In this document: in pieces, positions 32,913 through 44,795 of the stretch
Numbering within the stretch: position 1 is the stretch's first letter
Layout: each line of letters starts with the position of its first letter
Assembly (NCBI GenBank): GCA_963169105.1
Contig: OY720643.1
Coordinates: 83,993,696 to 84,057,695 of the forward strand
Origin: Ceriagrion tenellum
Taxonomy: Eukaryota; Arthropoda; Insecta; Odonata; Coenagrionidae
Length of the DNA: 64,000 nt
Direction: 5' to 3'
Program-made: the position numbers and the translations under genes
The notes under the pieces: model-generated
The model's database searches: none
Told to the model about the DNA's origin: nothing
What the model saw: the letters and a program-made list of their open reading frames with translations, nothing else

Positions 32913-33629
32913 ATGCCATCTTGATTCAAGACAGCTCCGCGGAAGCTTTCACAACATGACTAGTTTTAACAGATCGGTGTTGTGATCAGGAAAATAAATC
33001 TGTCAAGAGTTATTTTTACCATTCTTTAATAGGGGCTGGGCAATGATTGAATTGGGAGGAAACTGGGAGCTGTTTTTGGGAGGGACGGGAGTTGGTAGAG
33101 GAAAGGGCTGCGAGTGAAAATGTAAGCTGGGCGGGGGATTGACGTGGTGTAGCCCAGCATCCAGGGTTGTTAGAGATTAAGATGTGGGATATCCACGTGT
33201 TCGCAGTGGGCTATGTATACTTTTGAAAACATCAACGAATCGTTAAAGGCTGCGCCCCATATGAAATTAAATTTGATATCAATGGTCGTTCAATCCTATG
33301 ATAGGTTGACTGTAGCCATACTCCATCCCGAATTTATTGCAAATTTCCTTACTTCCTGGCAGCTCATCCTATTTATTCTTCTCTCTTTTTGTCTTTGGAT
33401 TTGGATTGTGATGTTTATCAGAGCGACACAGAATATTATCATGACTCCTCACTACATCTCCGAGGTCTGACAGATGCGATAAAATCAGAGAGATACACTG
33501 CCGTACAGATAGATACAAAAACTCGTACTTTCCGCGAGCAGTAAGCGACCACAGTAAAAATTGAGCTCCACTCGCAATACACTCCTATAATACATGTCAC
33601 CATTTCACCTCCCGAAAACTTACATCTTC
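32913..33629. other. Non-genic stretch
   Basis: No supported gene. 33030-33150 is G-rich. Hydrophobic chance frame at 33213-33470 without family. Confidence 0.4.
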
Positions 33630-33703
33630 CTACGGCTGGTGACCTATCACCCCTGCCCCCCGCCAATGCGGCGGCTCGCAGGGTATTATGTAAATGTAGA
33701 TTC
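33630..33703 (+). mobile_element. LINE 3' tail fragment (GATGTA-tailed family)
   Basis: TACGGCTGGTGACC, CCCCTGCC, GCGGCTCGCAGGGTATTATG and TAAATGTAGAT line up with the reverse complement of 35910-35985 (ACGGCTGGTGTCC, CCCCTGCC, GGTGGCTTGCGGGGTA, GTAGATGTAG). 3' end only. Confidence 0.6.
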
Positions 33704-34369
33704 CTGGGTTTTCCTCCTATGGACTTTTCATTTTATTATACCAACATCCATTGCACCTGAGGGTGTGTTCAATCCTTCTGGTTCTTCTTTCTTGCGTAGT
33801 TGCGTAGGAATGTCTCCTCTTCAACTCCTCTGTAAACTGCATTTTTATTTTGTCCGTCCGATTTTATGTACAGCATCCTCATCCAGTTCCAGGTTACGAA
33901 ATCCTCTAGTCCTTTCTGGTCTGTTTTTCGTATTATCTATGCTTTCAATCCGTAGAATACCCACGCGAATGCTTACGCGCTATGTTTTATCTTCTGTAGT
34001 CCTATCTTCTTTGAACACAGCAAGTGGTGTTTTTACCATGAGTGTTTTTCGATTTGTAATTACATTTTTTTTGCCGTTTTCTATTAATTTAGTAGGTTTG
34101 GCGCCTTTTTAGATGTTCAGGTACGTGCCCATTTTGCACCATTTTTCGCCATCCTCCGCGCTTGTTTGTGCACAAATATTAGGCATAGCCTCCTCGGTTT
34201 CGAAGGAGACATGGGCGGCTGGAGGAATGTTTACAAGAATCTTCTCCGCGTGGCATGGGAGTAGGGAGGTTGCTCAAGGGGAGGGAAGGACGGCGAGTAT
34301 AGAGTGGTACACTTTGAACGAATGCCCCCGTCAAAAGACGCTCAGTCTGAACGTGGCCATTCACGTTCA
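33704..34369. other. Non-genic stretch upstream of a CpG-rich block
   Basis: A 170-codon open stretch runs through it on the plus strand but lacks any recognisable domain. The minus strand has frames interrupted by stops. No repeat was identified. Confidence 0.35.
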
Positions 34370-34870
34370 TTTTTCTCCCCCCCCCCCCTGGCTCTCTCTC
34401 TGCGGCCGGCGCGTCGTCAACTGTTTAGTCGTTCAGTTGCGAGGGCCCCGGTAGTCGTGTTTCTTCTCCAGTCTTCGCTTTTCAACTGCTTCGTTCCCGT
34501 GTTTGCTCGGTGCAACGTGTCGTCGGGGCGCAAGAGAATTGGATCTGGAAAACTGCTTTCTCGCGTAGTAGTCTTCAGCAAACGGTGAGTAGGAATAAAA
34601 AAATAAGACAACAATCCGTCCAAAAACGACAAAAAGCGTGTTTGAGTGGAGTAAAAGGGTTGCGCTCTGTACTCCGCCTGTCCGACTCCTTGTCGCTTTT
34701 TATTTATTCATTCGCGTCTCGATCCTTTTCGTTCGTTCCGACTGCAGTCGAGAGCACTTCATTTCCTCCTCGACGCGCTTTTGTCTGTCCATTCCGTTTC
34801 GTCGTAGGCGTACCTAAGGCAAGAGGGATGGATACGTCACGTTCGGCCCCGCAGAAAGCTAGGTAGACGG
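34370..34870 (+). promoter_or_regulatory. CpG-rich block with initiator-like motif and splice donor: candidate promoter and first exon
   Basis: This block is clearly richer in GC and CpG than its surroundings (GGCCGGCGCGTCGTC, GTCGTCGGGGCGC). GTTCAGTTGCG at 34431 resembles the arthropod initiator, and a CT-rich tract precedes it. AACG|GTGAGT at 34581-34590 is a consensus splice donor. A non-coding first exon of about 150 bases (34434-34584) followed by a long intron would fit. No coding exon is recognised downstream. A chance GC-rich island is the alternative. Confidence 0.35.
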
Positions 34871-35102
34871 GTGAGAGCAACGTTGTTGTGGTACCTTCAA
34901 AGTAGGCTCGCATATCTAGAGAAAAGATTAGTTTTTAGGGAGATTTGTATTCAAAGTTTGAAGTAAGTGAAGATTATAACGCAATATCTTGCTTCATAAC
35001 GCGCGTACGACGATGAATTGAAAGAATTGGGAAAATTTTGGTAATCAATTGAATGGTGGGCGTTTGTAGGCAAACGATAACTACGATAGCCACATTGGTA
35101 AA
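34871..35102. other. Non-genic stretch
   Basis: AT-rich spacer between the CpG-rich block and a palindromic element. Nothing recognised. Confidence 0.4.
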
Positions 35103-35256
35103 AAAAAATAACTCTGTAGTAATTTCCACTCTGTTTGAATGAAAACCGACCATGATTTAGACACTTTATGTCATTACTAAGGTATGACAAAGTTTCAAAA
35201 CCATGGTCGGTTTTCATTAAAACCTTGTGGAAATTACTACTGAATTAATTTATTTT
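35103..35256. repeat. Inverted repeat of PLE terminal-repeat type
   Basis: The core arms 35118-35154 and 35202-35238 pair over 37 bp with mismatches. The pairing extends outward through AAAAATAA/TTATTTTT. The right half holds CTAAGGT, a weak hairpin, AAAAC and CATG-GTC, where ACCATGGT is self-complementary. This is a degraded version of the hammerhead-like layout. Confidence 0.6.
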
Positions 35257-35452
35257 TACTAGTGTGAACGTACAATAATTCCACTTAGTCCACCCACAAC
35301 TCTTTAATACAAACTACGACAGCATTTTTTGGAAGTACCTTTATAAAACGTTCTTAATTAGTAAGTATTTTAACCTCCATAAATGTGTCCTCCAATTTTT
35401 ATTACGTCATTTGCCATTTTTTTCTCAAGGTTCCGTAATTTCTTCTTCCTAA

Positions 35453-35676
35453 AGCCCGTTTTACACGGAGCACAAAATCGCACAATTGAACGCGGCATGG
35501 TTTTCTCAATCTGGCGTGCAGTAGTTAATGATTAAGAGTATGGGATATTTTGCGATCTCACATTCCTGCATCCTCGCATGCGTTCTTGCTACTCACCGCT
35601 TTACATGACGCATTTTGAAATGCACGAAAGTACATACATCAAATTGCTTAATTATGTACACCATGTAAAACGGGCT
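35453..35676. mobile_element. PIF/Harbinger-type MITE
   Basis: The ends AGCCCGTTTTACACGG and CCATGTAAAACGGGCT are inverted copies related to the 882-bp Harbinger derivative at 5544. The left flank is TAA. On the right, TAA overlaps the last T (CGGGCTAA), so one base seems lost. The inner subterminal GCACAATTG and GCATTTTGAAATGCACGA also recall that element. About 224 bp, no coding. Confidence 0.7.
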
Positions 35677-35904
35677 AACTAGCTGCATTCCTCGTGAACT
35701 AGGTCGATATCTCATGGGATAATTGACGCGGAAATTGTTAGGAGTCTCTCACCTTAACTACTGCATCTCCTGAAGTTCCTATGTTCTGTTAGTTGCTCAG
35801 GTGACTATTTGACTGGTAATGTCCCACTGAGTTTTTTTGACACTCAAAGGTGAGGACGTCTTTTTGGACCTCGGCCAAAACCGGTGTCTTTTACACCTAC
35901 ATTT

Positions 35905-36515
35905 ATACATCTACATCTACATACTACCCCGCAAGCCACCTCAAAAGGCGTGTGGCAGGGGAGTTTGGACACCAGCCGTTAAAAAAAAATAAAAATAAAA
36001 AAAAAAAAAAAAAAAAAATTTCCGCCTAGCATTTATTAAAGTCCTTAATTGTTCGGGGGAAAAACGAATTCCCAAACCTATCCGTTCAGCAAAATATCTC
36101 TCTTAATTTATCGATTCTGTCGGACCTGGAAATATAATGTGGTTCTAATATGATGTTCTACGTGTCGCTCTGAAAGATATCCATTCTCAATTGCTCAAGC
36201 AAACTTAGCCTAGCGCGTATCCTCCGAGTCTCTAGCGGCTCCCACCCTAGATCGTTCAAAATCTGTGTAACGCTTTCAGTAAGACCATAGCAGTTTATGA
36301 CGAATCGCGCAGCTTTCCTTTGTATTTTATTAAGTTCATGGACTAGGTCTTTCTCCGCCGGATCCCATATGCTCGCTGCATATTCAAGGTGTGGCCGGAC
36401 GAGTGCGAAATAGCACCTTTATTTCACTTTCTCATCCGAAAATCTTCCCACAACACGCTTGACAAATCCTAGCTTCTTCAGGGCTCTGCCACAAATATTT
36501 CTTATATTTACATAA
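35905..36515 (-). pseudogene. 5'-truncated LINE, reverse transcriptase C-terminal end and 3' tail
   Basis: On the minus strand from about 36515, NICGRALKKLGFVKRVVGRF leads into RPHLEYAASIWDP, NKIQRKAARFV and LGWEPLETRR. These are the characteristic C-terminal blocks of CR1/Jockey-type LINE polymerases. One in-frame TAA interrupts the frame just before the RPHLEY block. The 3' end shows an A-rich run (about 35980-36018 as seen on the plus strand), then GGTGGCTTGCGGGGTA and a GTAGAT repeat tail (35905-35925). This tail is found alone at several other sites in the window. Confidence 0.8.
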
Positions 36516-36786
36516 CTCAGGGGTATTTATGGTGTTTTTTTATCACCAACATGCATCATAATGTACATGTAACTTTCGCCAACTTGAACTACACTATGCT
36601 ATGCCATATGAACTACATTATTGTTTCATGTCATGTCTTTTTATACTTTTTAAACTCATTGATCTATCTATATACGTATTATTGAAAAGTACATGTATGC
36701 AAATGGACCGAATAAAGTGACATTTTTTACTTCACTTGAAAATTATTAGCACGTCTCGGGTTTTGTGTCTTCTTTGGGTGCAAATA

Positions 36787-36969
36787 AAAAATCAGTAACA
36801 TTATATATACAGGTTCGTGGTAGGGGAAGGGAAGAAATTTTCAAGAGGGGTCATGGGGAGGGGTGAGGGTAATTCCCTCTCCTTTCCTATCATGAACTTG
36901 TATATATACTGTGACTGATTTTGTCATCGTATCTGAAGGTGACACGAAGTGTCTAAACCAGGGTCATGC
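36787..36969. repeat. Inverted repeat plus hammerhead-like motif (PLE terminal-repeat type)
   Basis: The arms 36787-36831 and 36878-36922 are inverted copies (AAATCAGT…ATATATACAGGTTCGTGG). The hammerhead-like part (36929-36969, plus strand) reads GTAT / CTGAAGG / T / GACAC-GAA-GTGTC / TAAAC / CAGG / GTC / ATGC. Stem I pairs GTAT with ATGC (one G-U) and stem II pairs perfectly. TAAAC replaces GAAAC. Confidence 0.6.
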
Positions 36970-38224
36970 TAATAAACCACAAGTGGAGTTAACAAAGTCA
37001 TTTTATTTGATTCTTAATGTATAGCTTCCACAAAGTAAAGCCTGCAATCATTTCCCTTGTGACATGTATGCAAATTTTCACGCAAATCTGTACATCGTTC
37101 GAGCAAAATTCGTTCCAACCACCTCGATGTTTTTTGTGTAATTTTCACATCGACTCATAATAGCGATCGCGATATTCTTGATATGACCTGCGCTTGCCCT
37201 CAGTAATTGAAAAAGCGGTTTGGGGTATAGGAATCACCTTGTCCTTCACCAAAACTACTAATTCCCTGACCTTCCCCCTCTTTTATATTCAGCTGATCAT
37301 CAATTAGAGCTGACCGATATGTGAAAAATGATTATCACGTGAAATTGACGAGAAAGAGAGTTTAAACTGCACGGGGTGGTCTATAATTAAAGTAGGGTAT
37401 TCACTTAGTTCATTGATTTATGAGACATTCTGATGAAGGAAGGAGAGGAAGAGAGTAAAGAATATTCAGTTGGAGGAAATAAATATAACTCAGGGAATTT
37501 TTGATATAGTCGGTGAAAAGAGAAAACGCCAGGTTGAGATTTGGAGATGGCAGAGTAGGTGGCTGGAACAGGTAATGAAGGTTTAAAGGATGCCGAAGGC
37601 CATAGAAAAGGGGAGTATAATTGGTGCACGGGAAAGGGTAATGAAGGAGAAGTTTTATTCATATGATGGAGAAAGGTAGGACGTGTAGTGATATGAAGGA
37701 AGATGTGGACTATTTTTTGCCGGACGTTCAACATATTTTGCTTGGGCCAAACTATTATGATAGAAACGATCTATGGCATAATATTTAGGATATTGTCTGC
37801 AGAATTGATTGAATCTGATCGTCATTTTTTCAGGTACAACAACGACCATGATAACTGTGGTAGGGCATGTTTAGTGAGAGTCATCAGTTCTATGATACTT
37901 TGACCCATAATAGGTAATATAAGAGTTGTACGTTTGGAAAATACCTTAACACCATCATTAACAAATCACTCTGCATGAGATTCCCGGAATGAATTAGCCT
38001 TCTGCATGATTGAGTACCTTGTGCTACGATATATAAATCACGTTAATAATATAAATGAATCTTAAGTAGTGTAGGTACTACAACAATGGTAGCATGTTAG
38101 TCTACATAGTACTGATCAAGTTACTGGTCTGACCGCGCATTGTTATCATGACTGCTTTTGGCCTGCGCCTAGCGACCGGAGAAAGTGCGCGGTTTTGCTT
38201 TGAACTGGGATGAGTAATGCATGC
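36970..38224. other. Non-genic stretch
   Basis: A purine-rich part at 37430-37690 resembles old LINE coding but could not be placed. No other feature. Confidence 0.35.
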
Positions 38225-38295
38225 CCGGTGTGTAATCACCGTTTGCCATGCACCCTAGTGGTGGCTTGCGCGGTATTTCGTAGATATAGATGAAA
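38225..38295 (+). mobile_element. LINE 3' tail fragment (GATGTA-tailed family)
   Basis: GGTGGCTTGCGCGGTATTTCG followed by TAGATATAGATG and a short A run matches the reverse complement of the tail at 35905-35960. Confidence 0.55.
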
Positions 38296-38478
38296 AAAAA
38301 ATAGTGAAAGGAGTTAGGTGCCAGCGCTTGGAACAAACTTCATATTTTTATCAGAATCAAAACTTCGATCCACTTCCGTAATAACGATAATTCTCGTAGG
38401 AAAATAAATCCGGCATTTGCGGCTTCAGTTCTTACAATTCCTGCAACACACCATATCGAAGAAAGAATTTGTGTTAGG

Positions 38479-38910
38479 GAGTACGGCGTTGCGTACTTAA
38501 AATTCTAAAGCATTTCTTTACTTTTTCCCATGAGCCTACCGTAACAGGTTGATTACTATACTATTATTCAATGAACTGAGAATGCCTACGCCATTATTTC
38601 ATGGCTAAAATCCTAAAGTCATGTGCTTCATTCCATCAAGGAGTGCCGTAGGCTAATAGATGTGTTTCTGCCGACGAGATATCAGTTCGAACTTTTCATT
38701 GTCCATACAGGGTATTCATTTAGTGAGTATGGGGTTGCGTATTTAAAAATATTAAGTATTTTTTTACTGATTTGCATAAACGTACTGGTTGATTATCTAA
38801 ATACAATTAATTTACTTGACAATGCCAACCCCATTCTTTTATGGCTCAAGTTCTAACATTTTTGTTAAATACTGTCAAGGAAAACCGTAGGCTGATCTGC
38901 TGACGTATAT
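38479..38910. repeat. Diverged tandem duplication, period about 246 bp
   Basis: GAGTACGGCGTTGCGTA at 38479 recurs as GAGTATGGGGTTGCGTA at 38725. Downstream blocks recur in the same order (GTTGATTA, AATGCCWACSCCAT, ATGGCT, CCGTAGGCT). The copies differ substantially, so this is an old duplication. Confidence 0.65.
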
Positions 38911-38919
38911 GTTTATCTA

Positions 38920-39660
38920 CTGAGGAGACAAAAGTCGACGAGACCCTTTAAGCCGTCGTTAAATTTCCCGAACGCGGGAGAAGAGTCTAATAGTATTTTC
39001 CGCAGTCCTCGCTTGCGGCATTGTCGCACTGAACGGCGGGTGAAGGTGCCTGAAGTTTGAACGGGGAGGGCGGAGTGTGGAACGCCTTGTATGTTTTTCG
39101 TCGTGGGTCGTAGTGCGGGAGGAAAGGGCACAAGGCTTTCCTTATCGAGTGCTGAAGGTATTAGAGAGTTTGGGGAGAGTTGTATGCGGCAGGATGAAGG
39201 CAAAGACTCCGGCGTGAAACGGCCCCGAGGACTGCAGAGCGTGTTTCGCGGGACGGTGGGGCAGAAGAGAGTGGTCGTATTGCTGCCAAAAACCCCCCCC
39301 CCCTTTGCCATTTCAACCCTCTTCGCGCCGAAACCCCCCACTCCACCCCCTCCCACACCCGGAGGGACGAGAGGAGGCATTCCTCAGCCCTTTTTGCATT
39401 TGATGGCTGCTTCAAGTCCCTTCCTTCTCGTTTGTCGGATGCCTTGTGAGACGGCGATGCCGGGAACCCCGTGAATTCTGGAGTGCTTTTCTCCCTCCTC
39501 GAGGAGACGGCTGAGAGCTGGCATAGGGTGGCGTAGGATGGCGCAAGTAGGAGAGATAGGGCGAAGAAGATAGATAAGGCAAAAGCGTCTCGCATCTGAA
39601 AGCCTCTTGGGCTGAAGTAAGAGTGCATTTATTTCTCCTTCGAACGGTCCCTTGTCATCT
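38920..39660. other. GC-rich island without recognised gene
   Basis: Composition changes sharply to GC/CpG-rich, with a C-run at about 39290-39302. Overlapping long frames exist on both strands but are low-complexity (Gly/Pro/Ser-rich) and have no domain. It could be a promoter or exon region. No splice or initiator signals stand out. Confidence 0.35.
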
Positions 39661-40798
39661 TTTTCTCTCGATGCCGAAATGCTTCATTTTAAGTCTGGTC
39701 GGAGTAGTGCAAGGGCGTGCGGACGCAGCAGGAGGTTATCATAGCAACTATCTCGATAAGGCTTCCATTATCTAAGTTGCTCTAGCCTCTAGATGAAATA
39801 TTCCCGAATTTCTGAAGACATATAAAGCGTCTTTGAAGTGGGTTCTATTAACTGAGATGAAAAGTACTAGAGATTCCTGATTATTCTTACTGTAAACTTC
39901 GTTTCTCAGGCGTGACGTGAGAGAGTTAACTTAATATTTTCAATAAAATGGTAACCTAGTTATTCCACGTAAATTAATTGATAAGTGCGACATACCACAT
40001 CATCATCAGGTGACCTGATGTACATAAACTGTTGATTAAGGCTGATAATAAGGAGAAAAAGGCCCTGTGAAAGAAAAAAAATAAGTCGAGGGATTTTACT
40101 GTCTATTTTTTAAAGTTATTTACCGTCGATTTGCTTCACTAGTAGGAGAAAAATGCGGTAGCTCAATGCCATTTACTTTGCAGTCGTCTCTTACGACTGG
40201 AAATATGTGGCCCTTTAAAATAAATATTTAGAATCACCTAAAAAGTTTTGCATTCCTTTTTGTTTTTAATTGCTCGTTTAATTCATCAATTAAAACAGAA
40301 TTATGAAATCAAATAAATAAAAATCTGAAATTAATGATTTGTTTTCACTCTTACCGGCCGAAGCCAACTCAAATTTTACGTCATCTAGTAAATTCTCGAT
40401 AAATCCTGAAAAACACAATGCTTTACAATGTTGACACTATTTGTGCTGCTATTTTAGTCAATCTTCGCTTGTTAACGCTCCCTTACGGAAATGTTTCCAA
40501 GCTGCTGAAGTTAAAGTGAATTTCTGAGGGGTTGTAGTAAACGTTGCGACTATTTACATCTAAATATAATTAGTTGTCTTGAAAAATTGTCCGGGACACC
40601 GTAACCGGAGGCAGTAAAATTTGTTAGTCGTGTTTAGTTTGCTGCGTTAATCATTTCGTACCACCCGAATAATGACTTTTATTCTGAGACTTTTAAAATC
40701 CAATTCCTAGTCAGGATTCAAACATGTTTTTGTTTATCACGACCAGTTTATAAATGTGATTTATTGAGTGAGCATATTTCCATGAAAACACTTAACTT
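39661..40798. other. Non-genic stretch
   Basis: AT-rich. A short self-complementary block (CATCAGGTGACCTGATG) lies near 40010. Nothing else recognised. Confidence 0.4.
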
Positions 40799-40837
40799 TC
40801 ACAACACTCTTGGGCTAGTTAAGCCTCTATCAGGTAA
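40799..40837 (-). ncRNA. Degraded hammerhead-like motif
   Basis: On the minus strand: TTAC, CTGATAGA, GGCT-TAACT-AGCC, CAAGAG, TGTT, GTGA. Stem I (TTAC/GTGA) and stem II are kept, but the GAAAC box is lost. Supported mainly by likeness to the better copies in the window. Confidence 0.35.
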
Positions 40838-41220
40838 TAAAATTTTTTTCTTTATGAACATTTGTAATTATGTAAAGTAAATACAGTCACCTGATGTTGG
40901 AAAAGTATGCAAAAACGTGTAATGGGGACAATTTCTACGTTAAAAAGCTATTGTGGACAGGTTTTTCTGGCAGCTAGCAGTATTTAGTGTTGCGTAATGT
41001 CACTTGGGAGATGGAGATAGCGTGATAATTAATTCACCGTGTAACTTGAAAGGTATTTATGACCTGGACCTCACAAGCGATGGATTGGATGCAATATTGA
41101 CTTCTTTTGAAGTGAAAAGGGGAACATTTACTAGACTGAAGACGACTCATTACATTTGTTTTGTATCTTTCCATAGCTAGCTACTAGTCTCCTGTTAAAA
41201 TGCCCTGATCAGTAAGAATT

Positions 41221-41565
41221 TTATTCCTCACCTGCCCCTCCATCCCTTCCTGCAAGGCGTTCAACGAGAGGGCCCAGGGTGATTATAAGAAACTTTTGGA
41301 TGGTTAAATATGGAGTGAAATTAGACACACTGTTGTCAAACGTCTTACAATACCAGAAGCTACCCCAGGATGTGGATGCCTTATGAGGTGGCAGCATAGC
41401 TACGATAGACTCAGTTTCACTCGTTATCTCTGTATCAGATGCCACCGAAGCAATTTTTCCCTGGGATTGGCGTAACGCTCCTCTTTGGTAACATGCCTGT
41501 GGCTTTGCATTTATATTATAAAGTGAAAAACCATATAAATTCAAAGTTTCAATCATTCTACTCAT
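41221..41565 (-). CDS. Unrecognised open frame, 114 codons
   Basis: ATG at 41565 (minus) with mixed, non-repetitive composition and an acidic Ser/Thr-rich middle (SDTEITSETES). I recognise no domain, and no splice signals or repeats frame it. It may be a chance frame or a transposon scrap. Confidence 0.15.
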   Translation of the reverse strand: MSRMIETLNLYGFSLYNINAKPQACYQRGALRQSQGKIASVASDTEITSETESIVAMLPPHKASTSWGSFWYCKTFDNSVSNFTPYLTIQKFLIITLGPLVERLAGRDGGAGEE

Positions 41566-41867
41566 GCAAAATTTTATCCCATAATGGGGAATTATAGGTT
41601 TCTCTTAAATGTGTAATTAAAAATATAGTTTTTTATAATATTGACTTCAAATATCCTTATTTTTCACGTAGATATGACTCTTTAAGAATTTATGAATCGT
41701 AATAAGAAAGATCATAAACTTTTGTATCTCATGTTAAAGAAACAACCCTTAATGTGGAGAATAATACACAAGTGGGCGCAGAATATTCTGTAATATATTT
41801 TGCATAGCTATTTACCATTACCACATTTTCAATAGTTTATGTAGTATTTCTTTAAATGGTTCACCTT

Positions 41868-42141
41868 GGAGTAGAATGAATGGTATGAGAGGTAGAGATA
41901 GGCCGAGAAAGTTGTGTTGAATGTGGTTGAGGAAATTCATAGGAGGAGGAATATTAGGAGTTTTAAAAACAGGAGGGCGTGTATGAAACAGTGTATGGGG
42001 TTAAATGATGCAGACGAGGTTTGCAAGGATAGGTCAGTATTGAGGAAATTATTGAAGCAGATTTAGGTGAACAATTATGTATTAATGAGTGAAACATTTT
42101 GACTGTGCCTACCCCGGAAGGGAACGGCATGATGGGTATGT
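41868..42141 (+). mobile_element. 5'-truncated LINE copy with 12-bp target duplication
   Basis: Matches, with scattered differences, the reverse complement of the 3' end of the LINE at 24850-26216 (GGCCGAGAAAGTTGTG, AGGAGTTTTAAAAACAGGAG, CTGTGCCTACCC, GGAAGGGAACGGC). It is flanked by ATGGTTCACCTT at 41856-41867 and again at 42142-42153. It carries only the last part of the coding region and the 3' end. Confidence 0.9.
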
Positions 42142-42153
42142 ATGGTTCACCTT

Positions 42154-44239
42154 ATGAGACGCAGTTAATATACTCCTTCATTCCTTCTTTTGATGTGTAT
42201 AGCACATTGTATAATAAGTGGGAAGTTGCCAGGTAAATTTCGCTCAACAGAAAGGCTAATGTTGTATTTCCTTATTATTCAAGGATTTTACTCGATAAAT
42301 TTGTTTAAAATATTATAAAATTTCACTTTTGACGGCCTTAAATTTAAAGATAAAGCCGTTAAAGGGACGATGTGAGCTTTTCTGTCCTTAAATGTAACCG
42401 ATCGATGATTGAACGTTATACCGTAGTCAGACCTTATTATTATTTATTTGCTGTCCTTACCATCATGCTATAGCGATTACGACGTCTTTGTAACATCGCA
42501 TGGTTCTCAGAAAGATGCATTTTTGTGTATGTTTACGTGCTGGTAAAATTTCTCTCAAAATGGCTGAAGTGATTCGATGAGACTTAATTAATATAGGATT
42601 TTAGGTACGAAAAAATTCATTGAGTTAATTCTTATCAGCGGAAAAAATCATCAAGGATCAAAGGCTGAGTCCAGAAAAGATTTCCGGGTGAAATGTTGAA
42701 AAGCAAAAGGAATAAGTTGGAATTTCAAAGACTTCAACAAAATTGTGGGATAAAAATAAAATTTATTTGCGCTTTCGTGGCTCATGATGAGCTTCAAAGC
42801 TTATGAGTTAAAAACATGTGTTTATGGGCGTAATTCCAAGGTTTTGTGACCCTTGTTAGTCACATATTTCAGGGAACATGATACCACGCTGACAACCTTG
42901 CTCAATTTCCTGCAATTTGCAAAATATTCTCAGATACAATTAGATGGAAATATATCTAGGAAAGTGGACGCTAGGGTAAAGCTCGACTCGACCGTTGACG
43001 GTTTATTCGACTAGGGCAAACGGCGAAGTTTGCAGTCACGGAACATGATATCTTGTGACAAAGTCCCAATTAATATTGTCCCAATGAAACACGTGTAAGA
43101 TGGAACTATTTAAGATAAATGGAGAACCATGAGTTACAATGAGTGGATAGACTCTTTTCCATTCTTCCACTGCTGTATTCGTTCGCTTTTGGACGTCTAA
43201 TTGTAGAAAACTTTTTTATACCTGTTCATGTACATATGCTTATTCTTGCGATATCGCTACAGAAAACTTTTACCCATATTGACAAGAGGAACGTGTGATC
43301 TTGCGCTTTTGCTATGTAGTAGTCAGTAAACCAGTAGCTCTCAATGGCTGTTATAACTTCAATATACTTGACGCTCCGATACTTTTCCTCCATTCTAACA
43401 AATGAAATTGACTGAACACATTTCAGTAGAGACGGTGGTCTCAGAATAAATCATACGCATGATCCTAAGTAGTTGAGTGCATAATTACTTAACCTTACTT
43501 TTCAAGTAACTCGAATAATAATTCTTGGACCGCACTTTACTTAAGTACATCAATTAATACTATGGAGTCAACCATTCAAGTTGTTACATGCGTGATGTAA
43601 GAATTATTTATTTGTATATTTGTCTTCATGAAAGCATTGTTATGACTTGAGTTTACGGCTCGGAATACAAAATCGATGGAAAATAGCGTGCAATTCGCGT
43701 TTTTATCCGGCTTATGATACCTTAATATTTATTAGGAACCATTATCATAATATGAAATGTACGTTTTCGCGTAATGGGGAAAATATGTATGTATGCCATC
43801 AAATTATTTATAGATATATAAATGCTTTCAAATACGTGTGAAATAAGCATTAAACTACTTAGAAGCCAAATGGGTAAGGTGCAATATTTTTCCTTTTATC
43901 TATACATGTCACTGATATGGAAACTTGTGCAAAGTTTCACGCCAATGTGAGCATAAACTAATATCACTCCAACCACTCAAAATCGTTTTCTGATAATTAC
44001 GTAAACAAGGACAACGCTAGTAGTAAGCTCTCATTTCCCAATTGAGGAGGAAACGTCAAACTTACACTTACCAACACGCAGCAATCACACTAAAATTTTT
44101 ATCGATCAAGATGAAGTTTAGCTCCTCAATGTTTGATTTTTGACGATAACTGAGCTCAGTTCAACTCTTTTGGTGTTCTTATCACCTTTTGTATTTTTGT
44201 GGGATTAAGGAAACGATTTGCTAAATAATTTATTTGGAG
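42154..44239. other. Non-genic stretch
   Basis: AT-rich with no recognised gene. A stem-forming segment near 42781-42822 recalls the hammerhead-like set but is too altered to call. Confidence 0.4.
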
Positions 44240-44795
44240 ATGAGTGCTTTATGGAGCAGAAATATGAATAGTCAGCAGGAGAGAGAATAAATATCTAGGG
44301 AGATTTAAAATGTGTCGATGGAGAAGAATGGGGAGAATAAAATGGTGGGAATAAGTTAGAAACGAGGAAGTGCTGGCAAGGGTATATAAGAAAAAGGAAT
44401 ATTTTGAGATCAGTGACAAATAGGCAGGGTGACAGGATGGGATACGTCTTCAGGAAAGATTTCCTACTAAAATGAATATTAGAATATTCTTTTTATTATC
44501 TGCCCAGGACATGGGTGTTTGTCTCTCGTCCGTTGTTACCGTTATTCACCCGACGTAAATTGGCCCATTGTGCTGTATTCGGGATAGTGAGGATAAATAA
44601 AAATAAATAAAAAAATAGAAGAGAGGATCGAGAAAAAAAGGGGGAGAGAAAGACGAAGAAGTAATATGTTGATGGACGTAAGGTATGACCGGAATTATGT
44701 TGAGATGAGGGTGGCAGTACAGGACAGACCAAAATGGAGGGAGCAGTCCAGTTGAAACCACTCTGAGGACAAATTTACCTAAGAAGAAGATCAGC
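44240..44795 (+). pseudogene. LINE fragment related to the 12746-13538 family
   Basis: Decayed plus-strand reading with VRNEEVLARV (compare VTNEEVLKRV in the other copy) after an ALW/YG-like block. Near the end come DVRYDRNYVEMRVAVQDRPKWR, a typical LINE C-terminus, and an AAGAAGAAGATC tail at about 44783. Several stops are present. The segment 44480-44640 between the two coding pieces does not match and may be a later insertion. Confidence 0.6.

Noticed and set aside
38913..39628. Two 155-codon minus-strand frames
   Set aside because: GC-rich, low-complexity composition without any domain; overlapping frames on the other strand are equally long.
39995..40015. CATCAGGTGACCTGATG palindrome near CATCATCATC
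   Set aside because: Short perfect palindrome, but no GAAAC box or stem I; too little to call.
42781..42822. Hammerhead-like word order (ATGATGA, AAAAC, ATGT, GTT)
   Set aside because: Stem II cannot be drawn in the right place and the first box is altered; the segment folds better in another way.
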